A stretch of DNA of 64,000 nucleotides from Clostridium sp. (lineage in GTDB: Bacteria; Bacillota; Clostridia; Clostridiales; Clostridiaceae), in assembly GCF_016650035.1 (NCBI RefSeq), contig NZ_JAENWM010000009.1, positions 1-64,000 of the forward strand, read 5' to 3'. Numbering within the stretch: position 1 is the first letter of the stretch; every line of letters starts with the position of its first letter. The position numbers and the translations under genes are program-made. This document shows, piece after piece, positions 44,883-54,723 of the stretch. Under the pieces are notes generated by a model that had not been told where the DNA came from, did no database searches, and saw only the letters and a program-made list of their open reading frames with translations.

Positions 44883-45737
44883 GTGTTAAGTGTGTTTGAT
44901 TATGTAAAACCGCAACTCTTGACAGAAGCTCTGAATTATTTGGAGCAGGATGATGGAACTAAAATCCTCGCTGGTGGCACAGATTTAATGATAGTTCTTC
45001 GTCATAATGCAGAAATGCCCAGGCACATACTTGATATTAAGGGTATACCTGAGACAAACAGGCTAGAATATAAAGTAAATGTCGGTTTATTTATCGGTGC
45101 ATCAGTTACAGTGAATCAGGTAGCAGAATCAAAACAAATATCTTTAAAGTATCCTTCTTTGGTACAAGCATCAAATTTACTTGCTTCCTACCAACTGCGA
45201 AATCGTGCTACACTTGTAGGAAATATTTGTAACGCATCGCCTGGGGCAGATCTTGCAGGTCCCCTTATGGTATATGATGCAGTGGTTCATATTGCAAGTA
45301 CAGAAGGCACTAGAACAGTCAATATCAATTCATTCTTTACTGGAGTTAAGAGGACGGTACTTAAGAAAAATGAGCTTGTTATTGGAATTTCGCTTCCAGA
45401 TGTTTTAGAAGGAGATACCAGCATATTTTTGAAGCAAGCAAGAATAAAGGGGCATGATCTTGCTATAGTAGGTGTAACTGCTAGGATGACAGGGGATAAA
45501 AAAATAAAACTAGCTATAACTGCTGTAGCACCAACACCAATAAGGATAACAAAGCTTGAAGAAACCCTTAGTTCACAGCCTTTAACGTCAGAAATTGCAG
45601 TTATGGCTGGAAAAGAAGTATGTAATATTATAAGACCAATTTCTGATGTCAGGTCTTCTGCGCAGTATCGTCTTCATGTGTCCGGAGTTCTTGTAAAACG
45701 TGCTTTGCTACATTTATTAGAAGTGGGAGGTAAATAA
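44883..45737 (+). CDS. Molybdenum hydroxylase FAD-binding subunit
   Basis: Protein of 284 residues of the CoxM/XdhB FAD-binding type. It has ILAGGTDLMIVLRH near residue 26 and ASYQLRNRATLVGNICNASPGADLAGPL near 103, the two FAD loops. The GTG at 44883 has AGGGGG 6 nt upstream and is preferred over the ATG at 44856. It delivers electrons from the Fe-S subunit to NAD or another acceptor. It is the only FAD subunit in the window and might also serve XdhD. Confidence 0.9.
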   Translation: MLSVFDYVKPQLLTEALNYLEQDDGTKILAGGTDLMIVLRHNAEMPRHILDIKGIPETNRLEYKVNVGLFIGASVTVNQVAESKQISLKYPSLVQASNLLASYQLRNRATLVGNICNASPGADLAGPLMVYDAVVHIASTEGTRTVNINSFFTGVKRTVLKKNELVIGISLPDVLEGDTSIFLKQARIKGHDLAIVGVTARMTGDKKIKLAITAVAPTPIRITKLEETLSSQPLTSEIAVMAGKEVCNIIRPISDVRSSAQYRLHVSGVLVKRALLHLLEVGGK

Positions 45738-45738
45738 T

Positions 45739-46281
45739 ATGTGCGAAAATCATAAAAATCTAGAAAGCTGTGTTACTTATGTTGATTCAGGACTTAAGGC
45801 AGTGAGGTTTAACTGCATCGTAAATGGAGAAAAAGTATGTGTATGTATTGATCCTACCATGTCTTTGCTTCATTTTTTACGTAAGGAGTTAAAGCTTTTA
45901 GGTACAAAGGAAGGCTGCGGTGAAGGAGAATGTGGAGCATGTACAATAATAATGAATGGCGTTTCCGTAAATTCATGTATAATACTCGCTTTGGAAGCTA
46001 TGGATGCAAATATTATAACAGTAGAAGGACTTAGTGAAAACGGAAAAATATCAATACTCCAGAAAGAATTTATGAACCAGGATGCTTTACAATGTGGCTT
46101 TTGCACACCAGGTATGTTAATGTCAGCACGTTCTCTATTAGATAGAAATTCGGATCCAAGTGAGAGTGAAATAAAGGAAGCCATTGCAGGTAATTTCTGC
46201 CGCTGCACAGGTTATGTTCCGATTATTGAAGCAATTAAATCAGCTTCCAAGTTGGAAAGGGAGGAAAAGAATAATGAGTGA
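45739..46281 (+). CDS. Molybdenum hydroxylase [2Fe-2S] subunit
   Basis: Small electron-transfer subunit of 180 residues, slightly long because of about 20 extra N-terminal residues. Plant-type cluster CGEGECGACTI near residue 60 plus a later Cys, and the second cluster CGFCTPG/CRCTGYV near 115 and 154. Start 1 nt after the FAD-subunit stop; end overlaps the Moco-subunit start by 8 nt. Confidence 0.93.
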   Translation: MCENHKNLESCVTYVDSGLKAVRFNCIVNGEKVCVCIDPTMSLLHFLRKELKLLGTKEGCGEGECGACTIIMNGVSVNSCIILALEAMDANIITVEGLSENGKISILQKEFMNQDALQCGFCTPGMLMSARSLLDRNSDPSESEIKEAIAGNFCRCTGYVPIIEAIKSASKLEREEKNNE

Positions 46282-48628
46282 TAAAGAGTACCGTTATATT
46301 GGGAAATCTCCTAATCGAACTGATGCACTGGAAAAAGTAACAGGTCAGGCGGTTTTTACGTATGATTTGGAATTACCGGGAATGTTGTACGCTAGGTGCC
46401 TTTATTCTCCCTATGCAAGAGCCGCGATTGTATCAATAGATATAACCGAAGCTAAAGCTTTACCTGGTGTTAAAGCTGTTATTGTAGGTGATGACATACC
46501 TTATCTTGTTGGACTGTATATGATTGATAAGCGTATACTTGCAAGAGGTACAGTAAGGTATCAGGGAGAGCCAGTTGTTGCTGTTGCTGCAATAGATGAA
46601 AAGACAGCAGAACTTGCAGTATCCAAAATTAAAATTCAATATAATAATCTTCCTAGCATACAAACTATCGATGAAGCCTTAGAAGGTAAGATACTTGTTC
46701 ATGAAGATATAAATGAGCTTGAATATGTTAAAGGTGTTTTTTTTCCACAACCTGATTCCAATATTGCAAGTTGGAATAGTACTATAAAGGGTGATATCAA
46801 AAAAGGCTTTGAGGAGGCTGATCTGATTGTTGAAAATGAGCTTACGCTACCTGCCGTTGCTCATGCACCTATGGAAACTCATGTTGCCATAGCTCAGGCT
46901 GATACCTATACAAACAAGGTTAAAATATGGTCTTCAACTCAATCTCCCTTTGGAGTACGTAAGCTGCTTGCGAAAGCTCTTAATATATCTGTAGCTGATA
47001 TACAGGTAATTGTATCTTATGTTGGTGGAGGATTTGGAGGCAAAGCAGGGATACATCTCGAACCACTGGTAACAATTCTCTCACGTGCATGTAAAGGCCG
47101 CCCTGTAAAGTTAACCGCAACAAGGGAAGAGGAATTCAATCAACTTCCATCTCGTGCCGGGATGCGTGGACATGTTAAGACTGGCGTTAAAAAGGACGGA
47201 AAAATTACTGCTGAAGAAATTTATTTTGATTGGGATAGTGGAGCTTATGCTGATTACGGCGTAAATGTTGGAAAATCAGCAACTTATTCAGGCGCAGGTC
47301 CCTACGAGATACCTAATCTTGAGATTCACTCTCGAACACTTTATACAAATAAAGTTTTTAGCACGGCTTACAGAGGGTTTGGACATTTAGAAACACACTG
47401 GGTTATGGAGCGTCAAATGGATATGGTGGCACAAAAACTTGGAATGGATCCTTATGATTTCCGTATGAAAAATATACTAAGGGCTGGTTGTCATACAATA
47501 AGCGGAGAGCTGATAAATGAAAATTCAGGACGACCTTACGAATGTTTAGAAGCTGTGGCAAAGGAAATCGGATGGACAGGATATCAATCAGAAGCTGAAC
47601 GCAATAAAAACATTAAAACAGGAAAGCTACGTGGAAAGGGTCTTGCTTCTCTCCAAAAGGCACCTGCAATGCCTCCACACACTTCTACCTCTGCAATAAT
47701 GCAGATGGATGATGATGGTAATATCCGCATTATGATTGGAGGTGTAGATATGGGTCAGGGTGCAAACACAGTAATGGCTCAGATTGCAGCAGAAGTGCTT
47801 GATATGCCTTTAGAAAAGGTAAAGGTATTGTGTGAAGTTGATACTAGCCGTCATCCTTATGATTGGTCTACCGTTGCTTCGAAATTCACATTTATGGGTG
47901 GTAATGCAGTAAAGAAATGTGCAGAGAATATGCTACAGCAAATGAAGGAAGTGGCTTCTCAGGCACTTCGAACTTCAACTTCGGATTTGACACATGGAGA
48001 TGAATATATTTATCATATACATCATAAGCAGAGAAAAATAAAGTACAAGGATCTTGCACTTGGCTATGCTTACGGAAATGGGAATGGCATTGGCGGTCCC
48101 CTTATAGCAAAGGGTACATATATGGCTGATGGACTTACTTTCCTGGACCCAGTAACGGGACAAGGATTACCAGCTCTTGACTGGACTTTCGGAGCACATG
48201 GAATAGAAGTGGAGGTTGATATTGAAACTGGAAACATTGAGATTATTAAAATAGCTTCTGCTTTTGATATAGGCCAGGCAATTAATAGGAAACTTGTTTG
48301 CGGCCAAATCATAGGAGGGGTACTTCAGGGAATTGGATCTGCAATAATTGAAGGGTATAAGTTCACCCCAGAGGGAAGGCTTATGAATCCATCATTTACA
48401 GACAATAAAATACCTACAGCAAAGGATATCCCCATGGAAATGATTCCTATCTTAATTGAAAATCATCAACCAGATGGGCCTTATGGTGCCAGAGGCATTG
48501 GTGAACAGCCCATGATTTCTGTGCCATCGGTTATTGGAAATGCACTTTATGATGCACTAGGCATTAATTTTTACAAATTACCTCTTACCCCTGAAAATGT
48601 TGCAATGGCAATTTCGAAAAAACTTTAA
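46274..48628 (+). CDS. Molybdenum hydroxylase molybdopterin-binding subunit
   Basis: Catalytic subunit of 784 residues. Landmarks are GGGFGGKAGIH near residue 254, AYRGFGHLETHWVMERQMD near 364, GGVDMGQGANTVMAQIAAE near 491, and the catalytic Glu in GARGIGEQPM near 743. Family members hydroxylate xanthine, hypoxanthine, nicotinate, uracil-like rings or aldehydes; which ring is used here is open. ATG at 46274 has GGGAGG upstream; in-frame starts further upstream lie inside the Fe-S gene. Confidence 0.92.
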   Translation: MSDKEYRYIGKSPNRTDALEKVTGQAVFTYDLELPGMLYARCLYSPYARAAIVSIDITEAKALPGVKAVIVGDDIPYLVGLYMIDKRILARGTVRYQGEPVVAVAAIDEKTAELAVSKIKIQYNNLPSIQTIDEALEGKILVHEDINELEYVKGVFFPQPDSNIASWNSTIKGDIKKGFEEADLIVENELTLPAVAHAPMETHVAIAQADTYTNKVKIWSSTQSPFGVRKLLAKALNISVADIQVIVSYVGGGFGGKAGIHLEPLVTILSRACKGRPVKLTATREEEFNQLPSRAGMRGHVKTGVKKDGKITAEEIYFDWDSGAYADYGVNVGKSATYSGAGPYEIPNLEIHSRTLYTNKVFSTAYRGFGHLETHWVMERQMDMVAQKLGMDPYDFRMKNILRAGCHTISGELINENSGRPYECLEAVAKEIGWTGYQSEAERNKNIKTGKLRGKGLASLQKAPAMPPHTSTSAIMQMDDDGNIRIMIGGVDMGQGANTVMAQIAAEVLDMPLEKVKVLCEVDTSRHPYDWSTVASKFTFMGGNAVKKCAENMLQQMKEVASQALRTSTSDLTHGDEYIYHIHHKQRKIKYKDLALGYAYGNGNGIGGPLIAKGTYMADGLTFLDPVTGQGLPALDWTFGAHGIEVEVDIETGNIEIIKIASAFDIGQAINRKLVCGQIIGGVLQGIGSAIIEGYKFTPEGRLMNPSFTDNKIPTAKDIPMEMIPILIENHQPDGPYGARGIGEQPMISVPSVIGNALYDALGINFYKLPLTPENVAMAISKKL

Positions 48629-48648
48629 AGGTGCCTCATTAAGATGTA

Positions 48649-48680
48649 TAAACGCTGGTGAAATAATTCATCAGCGTTTA
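48649..48680 (+). terminator. Weak hairpin after the molybdenum hydroxylase genes
   Basis: Inverted repeat of about 13 nt with one mismatch at 48649-48680, with no clear T tract. It is the only terminator-like structure after this operon. Confidence 0.45.
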
Positions 48681-48798
48681 AAACTAAAACTTGACATTGT
48701 ACCTATAATTAATTGCAAATTAGTTTGTGTTGTAAACAGTGCTAATCATCTATATTTTAGAATTATGATTTTGAGTTAAATATATAATAGTTAATGGG

Positions 48799-48828
48799 TA
48801 TAACCCAAAGGATTGTTTTTGGGTTATA
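48799..48828 (+). promoter_or_regulatory. Inverted repeat overlapping a TATAAT box
   Basis: Perfect 11-bp inverted repeat (TATAACCCAAA at 48799-48809, complement at 48818-48828) whose right arm overlaps TATAAT at 48825-48830. It could be an operator over the promoter of the glycerate kinase transcript. The rest of the 297-nt gap shows no gene apart from the mini-ORF. Confidence 0.45.
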
Positions 48829-48874
48829 ATAGATTAATGAATAATTTAATAGCAACATTATTAGGAGGATCACA

Positions 48875-48901
48875 ATGAAAAGAGATATTAAACTAACATA
48901 A
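48875..48901 (+). CDS. Eight-codon mini-ORF with strong ribosome site
   Basis: AGGAGG (about 48863-48868) is followed 6 nt later by ATG and eight codons (MKRDIKLT) before TAA. A ribosome site this good in front of such a short frame suggests either a leader peptide or the stump of a deleted gene. Glycerate kinase begins 24 nt later. No function is claimed. Confidence 0.3.
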   Translation: MKRDIKLT

Positions 48902-48925
48902 GTATTCATAAAAAGAGGTGATATT

Positions 48926-50080
48926 TTGAAAAAACTTAAATTTGTGATTGCACCTGATTCTTTTAAGGAAAGTGTAAGTGGGTTTGAAGCTTCCCTGGCT
49001 ATGAAAAGTGGCATTAAGAGTATCCTTAAAGATGCAGAATTTGATTTAATTCCTATGGCGGATGGCGGCGAAGGGACCTCAGAGGTAATAGTAAATGCTC
49101 AAAAGGGTGAATTTAGAAAAATAATAGTTAAAGGTCCTTTAGGTGAAAAGATAGAGGCTAGATATGGATGGTTGATAAAAGAAAAAAAGGCTATAATTGA
49201 AGTCGCGGAAGCTTGTGGGTTACACTTAGTAGAAAAATCTAAAAGAAATCCAATGAATACAACAACCGTTGGGGTTGGAGAAATGATTCTTGATGCTTTG
49301 GATAAAGGCGTTGATCATCTAATAATTGGTCTTGGAGGATCGTCTACAAACGATGGAGGTCTAGGGATGTTGCAAGCATTAGGAGTGATAGCTCTAGGTG
49401 CGGATGGTACTGAATTAGGACTTGGTGGAAAAGAGTTAATTAAAATTCATAAATTAGATATTTCTAAGATGGATTCTAGACTAAAAAAAATAAGTATAGA
49501 AGTAGCCTGCGATGTCCAAAATCCTTTTGTTGGGGAGAAGGGCGCAACAAAAATCTTTGGACCTCAAAAGGGTGCCAAAGGTGAAATTGCAGATGAACTT
49601 GAACTTGGAATGATTAATTTTGCAAAGGTATTAGAAGAAGCTTTTGATATTGATATTTCTAATATACCAAAGACCGGTGCTGCAGGTGGATTAGGTGGAG
49701 CTTTCTTCTTATTAAATGGTAGTTTAATAAGGGGTGTAGATTTAGTTATAAAGCACACTAAATTTGAGGAGAGAATTAAAGATGCAGATTTTATTATAAC
49801 TGGTGAAGGTAGTATAGATAGTCAAACAAAGTATGGAAAAACCATAGTTGGAATTGCACACATTGCTAAAAAGTATAATATACCAATCATTGTGCTGGCT
49901 GGCAAGGTTGGAGATGATATAGAAGAATTATACTCAATGGGAGTAACCTCAGTTTTTGGTATAGTAGATAAGCCTAAAAACTTAGAGGAAGCGCTGAAAG
50001 ATGGATATAATAGTATTAAAAAAGCATCTGAAAATATTGCTAGATTGATAAAGATATTGTATTTTGGCGGAAAAGAGTAA
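48926..50080 (+). CDS. glxK: Glycerate kinase (GlxK/GarK type)
   Basis: Cytoplasmic kinase of 384 residues that phosphorylates D-glycerate, the end step of glyoxylate/allantoin or glucarate use. The N-terminus KFVIAPDSFKESVSGFEAS is diagnostic, with PMADGGEGTSEV near residue 43, GLGGSSTNDGGLGML near 133 and GEGSIDSQT near 292. TTG start with AGAGGTG 6 nt upstream. It follows the catabolic island but may be separately regulated. Glyoxylate carboligase and tartronate semialdehyde reductase are not in the window. Confidence 0.93.
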   Translation: MKKLKFVIAPDSFKESVSGFEASLAMKSGIKSILKDAEFDLIPMADGGEGTSEVIVNAQKGEFRKIIVKGPLGEKIEARYGWLIKEKKAIIEVAEACGLHLVEKSKRNPMNTTTVGVGEMILDALDKGVDHLIIGLGGSSTNDGGLGMLQALGVIALGADGTELGLGGKELIKIHKLDISKMDSRLKKISIEVACDVQNPFVGEKGATKIFGPQKGAKGEIADELELGMINFAKVLEEAFDIDISNIPKTGAAGGLGGAFFLLNGSLIRGVDLVIKHTKFEERIKDADFIITGEGSIDSQTKYGKTIVGIAHIAKKYNIPIIVLAGKVGDDIEELYSMGVTSVFGIVDKPKNLEEALKDGYNSIKKASENIARLIKILYFGGKE

Positions 50081-50095
50081 ATTTAAAAAAGAAAT

Positions 50096-50130
50096 AAATG
50101 AGGCAACTTTCAGTTGCCTCATTTATTGTT
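50096..50130 (+). terminator. Terminator of the glycerate kinase gene
   Basis: Perfect 13-bp stem (50096-50108 and 50112-50124) with a 3-nt loop and T-rich tail. Confidence 0.88.
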
Positions 50131-50228
50131 CTCTATTATATTTAAATTAAATGAAGGATTTCTAAGGTCTATAAAGAATTGTGTAATTATACAACAAATA
50201 TATAGCGATATTTTGGAGGTGTAAATTT

Positions 50229-51401
50229 ATGAGAATTTTCCATACTGCGGATTGGCATATAGGTAAATCTGTTAATGGATTTTATATGACTGAAGATCAA
50301 GAATTTATAATGGAGCAGCTTTATGAAGAGATTAAAGTGGAAAAACCGGATGTTGTATTAATAGCTGGAGATTTATATGATAGGTCGGTTCCACCGGTAC
50401 AAGCTATAGAATTACTCAACAAGGTATTAGGTAAAATAGTTAAGGAGCTAAAGACTCCTATTATAGCTTTAGCTGGAAATCATGATGGTAATGAAAGAAT
50501 AGACTTTGCAAGCGAACTCCTAAGGGAAAGTGGTTTATATATTAGTGGAACACTAAAAAGGGAAATACAAAAGATTACTATTAATGATGAACATGGTCCA
50601 GTAAATTTTTATCCTATTCCTTATGCAGACCCACCAGTAGTTAGAGATTTATTTGGAGATGAAAGCATAAAAAATCATGACGATGCTATGAAGAATATAC
50701 TAGATTCTATTGATAATATTATGAATAAAGATGAGAGAAATGTGGCAATTGCACATGGATATGTTTCATACATGAAAAATGAAGACGAGGTAACTGCTCC
50801 ACTTGAGGAAAGCGAATCGGAGAAGCCGCTGTCCATTGGAGGATCAGCCCTTATTAATGCAGCTTATTTTGATGCTTTTAATTATACTGCCCTTGGCCAT
50901 TTACATGGACCGCAGAAGGTTGGAACAAATAAAATAAGATATGCTGGGTCGCCTTTAAAATATTCTTTCTCAGAGACTAAACAAAAAAAAGGAATAACTA
51001 TTGTAAATTTAAATGAAAAGGGCGAAGTGGAAATAGATTTCCATGAGTTTAAACCAAGAAGAGATTTTAGAATTATTACAGGAGAATTAAAAGAACTAAT
51101 AAAGAATGATGTAAGCTATTTAGATAATAAAGAGGACTATATAAAGGTAGTGTTAAGAGATAAGGGAGAAATTTTAGATCCAATGTCAAAGCTAAGAAGT
51201 GTTTATCCAAATGTTATGGAACTTACAAGAGAAGATAGGATAAAGATAACCAGTACAGGAACAGTAGCAGTTAATGTACGAGAAAAATCTAAACTTAGCC
51301 TTTTTGATAACTTTTATGAGGACATAATAGGTGAAAAGTGCTCTGAAGAGGAGACCGAGGTCATGGTGAAAATCATAGAAAAAGCTGAAAAGGGGGTTTA
51401 G
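50229..51401 (+). CDS. sbcD: Exonuclease SbcD (Mre11-type)
   Basis: Nuclease subunit of SbcCD, 390 residues. Calcineurin-like phosphoesterase motifs: FHTADWHIGK at 4-13, IAGDLYDR near 47, ALAGNHDGNE near 83, and GHLHGPQ near 223. It processes DNA hairpins and double-strand ends with SbcC in the cytoplasm. GGAGG precedes the ATG; sbcC starts 4 nt after the stop. Confidence 0.94.
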   Translation: MRIFHTADWHIGKSVNGFYMTEDQEFIMEQLYEEIKVEKPDVVLIAGDLYDRSVPPVQAIELLNKVLGKIVKELKTPIIALAGNHDGNERIDFASELLRESGLYISGTLKREIQKITINDEHGPVNFYPIPYADPPVVRDLFGDESIKNHDDAMKNILDSIDNIMNKDERNVAIAHGYVSYMKNEDEVTAPLEESESEKPLSIGGSALINAAYFDAFNYTALGHLHGPQKVGTNKIRYAGSPLKYSFSETKQKKGITIVNLNEKGEVEIDFHEFKPRRDFRIITGELKELIKNDVSYLDNKEDYIKVVLRDKGEILDPMSKLRSVYPNVMELTREDRIKITSTGTVAVNVREKSKLSLFDNFYEDIIGEKCSEEETEVMVKIIEKAEKGV

Positions 51402-51405
51402 AGTA

Positions 51406-54400
51406 ATGAAAATTCGTAAGCTTATAATAAATGGATTTGGACCCTATGCAACAAAACAAGAGTTAGATTTCGAGGAAAATCTGCAAGATAAAAATATGTT
51501 TGTTATTACAGGAAACACTGGAGCTGGGAAAACAACAATATTTGATGCTATAAACTTTGCACTGTATGGTGAGGCAAATGGGTGTGATAGGGAATCAAAA
51601 TCCTTAAGAAGTGATTTTGCAGATCCGGGGACTCCAACGGAGGTTGAACTTTGGTTTTCATTAAGAGAAAAAGAGTACTATGTAAAAAGAACACCATCAT
51701 ATATAAAGCCCAAACAAAGAGGCGATGGTTTTGTAGAAAATAAACCTAGTGCTGAGATTAAACTTTCTAAGGATAAAACAGTAACAGGGGTAAATCAAGT
51801 AACTAAAGAAGTAGAAAATATTCTTGGTATAACCACAGAACAATTTAAACAATTAGTAATGATACCACAGGGAGAGTTTAAGAGACTTTTAAATGCAAAA
51901 AGTGATGAAAAAGAAGATATATTTAGAAAAATATTTGGAACAGAAATTTTTCAAAGTATCCAAAACAACATAAAAGAACAATCAAATAAACTAAAAAGAA
52001 GCATTGAACAGGTTGAGAGAGATAGATCAAATAAAATAAGAAGTTTTATTTGCAGTGAAGTGGACGACGGATTATTTAGGCTAATAAATGCTGATAAACA
52101 CAATATAGAACTTATAATGAGCTGTTTTTATAAATTTATAGAAGGCGATAGGGACAAAGAAAAGAAGTTAGATGCAAAAATAGAAGAAACCCGTAGGCTT
52201 ATAGATAAAATATCAAGTGAAAAGACTCTTGGTGAAGCTAATAATAAGAGGTTTGATAACTTAGAAAAAAACAAGGGAGAACTAGACAAGCTTAATCAAC
52301 AGGTTGAACAGTTTAAAAATAAAGGCAGTGTGCTTTTTAGAGGTAAGAAAGCCTTAACTGCTAAAAGGTATGAAGATAAGTATAATGACAAAAATAATGA
52401 AATCAAGGAATTAAAAAAAGAAATAGAAGAAATAGATAAAAAAATAGATATATATACTGAAAGTTATAAAAAAGCTGAGAAGAACTTTAAAGATGAGCAA
52501 GGCAAGGAAAATGAAAAAAGTCAGTTAATAAAGGATATAGATGAAAACCAAAGATTAAAGGATAAGGCTATTGCATACGAAAAAAACAAGGTTATCCTAG
52601 AGACCTTAGATAAAAAAGTTACAGAAATAAAAATCAGAATAAAGGTAATAGGGTTAACTAGTTTTGAAAATGATAAAAAAATAGAGCTAATTAATAATGA
52701 GTTAGCAGAAATTAAAAAAGCTAAAGAGGAAAATGGAACCTTAGAAATTAAACAAATAAATGAAAACAATAAAAAAGATAAATTAGACAGACTCCGTAGT
52801 GATATTAATTTATGGATTAATGAGAATGGAAAACATAAAAAAGCCACAGAGAATTTTAAAGAAATAGATCAGAGATTTAAAGTGCTAAAGGGAAAATTTG
52901 AACTCTTAGAAGATACATTTAGAAAAAACCAAGCTGGAATACTTGCAAGTAACTTACAAGAAGGAGCATCATGCCCGGTTTGTGGATCAATTCATCATCC
53001 TAGCCTTGCTAAACTAGAAAACAGTGAAATAACTGAAGAGGCGGTAAAAATCAGTAAAGATTCTCTCGAAGAGGTTAGAGATCAAAGGGATAAAAAGTTA
53101 AATGACTTAACGGATATTAACTCTTCTTTAAAAGCAATTAAAGATAACTCTATTACGCCTGGTGTTAAAGAACTACTAAATAAAGAGGATAATTATCAGG
53201 TTATGGATATTAGTGCTGGGGTAAATGTGTTAGTTACAAATAATACGGCCATACTATTAGAGCTTAAAAATAAAATACAAATCTTAAGTACTATGATTAA
53301 TAAAGAGAGTGAAAAAATACAAATTAGGGATATTACCCAAAAAAACAATGAGAAGTTAAGAAGTGAACTTGAACTAAAGAATGAAGAACATGTTTTAGAA
53401 GATGGGAATTTACGTGCGGCAAAAAATACCTTAGATAGTATAAAAAATGATTTTAAGGGTGAAATGAAAAATGTAGGAGAACTAGTTCAAATTGGAATAG
53501 CTTTAAGTGAGAGGCAAAAGGCTCTTAAAAAAGCATATGAAGATGCAGAAAGTGCCTTTAGTAAAATAAAGGGTAACCTGGACCAAGAGATGGGACGACA
53601 TAAAAGAACAAATGAAATGAAAGAAAATGCAGATGAAGAATTTAAGAAAGCAGTATGTGTATTCAAAGAAAGTGTATTAGAACTAGGGTTTAGTGGGTAC
53701 GATGATTATAAGGCCAGTAGTTTAACTGAAGAAAAAATTGAGAATCTTGACGTGGAAATAAATGAGTTTAATATTAATTTATCTGGTGTGAAAAAATTGT
53801 ATGAAGCATCATTAAAGGAAATTGAAGGGTTAATAATAGTTGATCTGGAAATATTAAAAGACAAACTAGTAAGCGAAGATATTATCTTCAAATCATTAAA
53901 CAAAGAACAAATGGAGCTCTTCGCAAGAATAAGAAATAATAGTTTAATTCTTGAAGATTGTGAAAAGTATAGTAAAACTATAGAAATTGATGAAAAGAAG
54001 TATGAAATAGTAGGCAAATTATCAAACATTATTAATGGTGATAACTCTAAGAAAATAAGCTTTGAAAGATATGTGCTAGCTGCATATTTTGAGGATATTA
54101 TTATGGCTGCCAACATCAGGTTCAATAAAATGACCTCAGGTAGATTTGAACTATTAAGAAAGCAAGAAATTGGTGATAAAAGAAAAGGTCAAGGCTTAGA
54201 ACTTGAGGTATTTGATAATTATACAGGAAAAGCAAGAGATGTAAAAACACTATCAGGTGGAGAGGGTTTTAAAGCTTCATTGTCTATGGCACTGGGCCTT
54301 GCTGATGTAGTTCAAGCATACGCGGGCGGCATACAATTAGATACTATGTTTATAGATGAGGGGTTTGGAACACTAGACCCAGAATCCCTAGATAATGCAA

Positions 54401-54540
54401 TAGAATGTCTTATGGATTTGCAAAAGGACTCAAGATTAGTTGGTATAATATCTCATGTACCTGAACTTAAAGAAAGAATAGATGCTAGGCTTGAGGTAAG
54501 TTCTACAAGTAAGGGTAGTATGGCTGAATTTAAGGTTTAA
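51406..54540 (+). CDS. sbcC: Exonuclease SbcC (Rad50-type ATPase)
   Basis: SMC-like ATPase of 1044 residues. Walker A GNTGAGKTTIFDAI at about 36-49, Q-loop MIPQGEFKRLL near 152, long Lys/Glu-rich coiled coils, zinc hook CPVC at Cys523-Cys526, then signature LSGGEGFKASLSMALGLADV near 949 and Walker B MFIDEGFGTLD near 984. Partner of SbcD. An inverted-repeat element begins at its stop codon. Confidence 0.94.
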   Translation: MKIRKLIINGFGPYATKQELDFEENLQDKNMFVITGNTGAGKTTIFDAINFALYGEANGCDRESKSLRSDFADPGTPTEVELWFSLREKEYYVKRTPSYIKPKQRGDGFVENKPSAEIKLSKDKTVTGVNQVTKEVENILGITTEQFKQLVMIPQGEFKRLLNAKSDEKEDIFRKIFGTEIFQSIQNNIKEQSNKLKRSIEQVERDRSNKIRSFICSEVDDGLFRLINADKHNIELIMSCFYKFIEGDRDKEKKLDAKIEETRRLIDKISSEKTLGEANNKRFDNLEKNKGELDKLNQQVEQFKNKGSVLFRGKKALTAKRYEDKYNDKNNEIKELKKEIEEIDKKIDIYTESYKKAEKNFKDEQGKENEKSQLIKDIDENQRLKDKAIAYEKNKVILETLDKKVTEIKIRIKVIGLTSFENDKKIELINNELAEIKKAKEENGTLEIKQINENNKKDKLDRLRSDINLWINENGKHKKATENFKEIDQRFKVLKGKFELLEDTFRKNQAGILASNLQEGASCPVCGSIHHPSLAKLENSEITEEAVKISKDSLEEVRDQRDKKLNDLTDINSSLKAIKDNSITPGVKELLNKEDNYQVMDISAGVNVLVTNNTAILLELKNKIQILSTMINKESEKIQIRDITQKNNEKLRSELELKNEEHVLEDGNLRAAKNTLDSIKNDFKGEMKNVGELVQIGIALSERQKALKKAYEDAESAFSKIKGNLDQEMGRHKRTNEMKENADEEFKKAVCVFKESVLELGFSGYDDYKASSLTEEKIENLDVEINEFNINLSGVKKLYEASLKEIEGLIIVDLEILKDKLVSEDIIFKSLNKEQMELFARIRNNSLILEDCEKYSKTIEIDEKKYEIVGKLSNIINGDNSKKISFERYVLAAYFEDIIMAANIRFNKMTSGRFELLRKQEIGDKRKGQGLELEVFDNYTGKARDVKTLSGGEGFKASLSMALGLADVVQAYAGGIQLDTMFIDEGFGTLDPESLDNAIECLMDLQKDSRLVGIISHVPELKERIDARLEVSSTSKGSMAEFKV

Positions 54541-54642
54541 CGACATTTCAGAAGGAAAGTCTCCAACTTCTATAAGTGGGAGTTATATGCTATAATAAAT
54601 AAAAAACTTCAGTGGAAGTCTAAATCTCCTTCTGAAGTCGTT
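54539..54642. repeat. Imperfect inverted-repeat element of about 104 nt
   Basis: The outer arms (about 54539-54557 and 54627-54642) pair as AACGAC, a 2-nt bulge, then TTCAGAAGGA. Inside lie two smaller hairpins: one at about 54561-54582 (CTCCAACTT with AAGTGGGAG, one mismatch) and one at about 54606-54619 (ACTTC with GAAGT). It overlaps the sbcC stop. It might be a transposon-end remnant, a MITE or a structured RNA; no family was identified. Confidence 0.45.
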
Positions 54643-54723
54643 AATATTGCAGCATCGCAGATGATGATTTAATCGGATAATTTTATGAACTAATATCAAA
54701 TAAGCAAAGTGAGGGAAATATAT

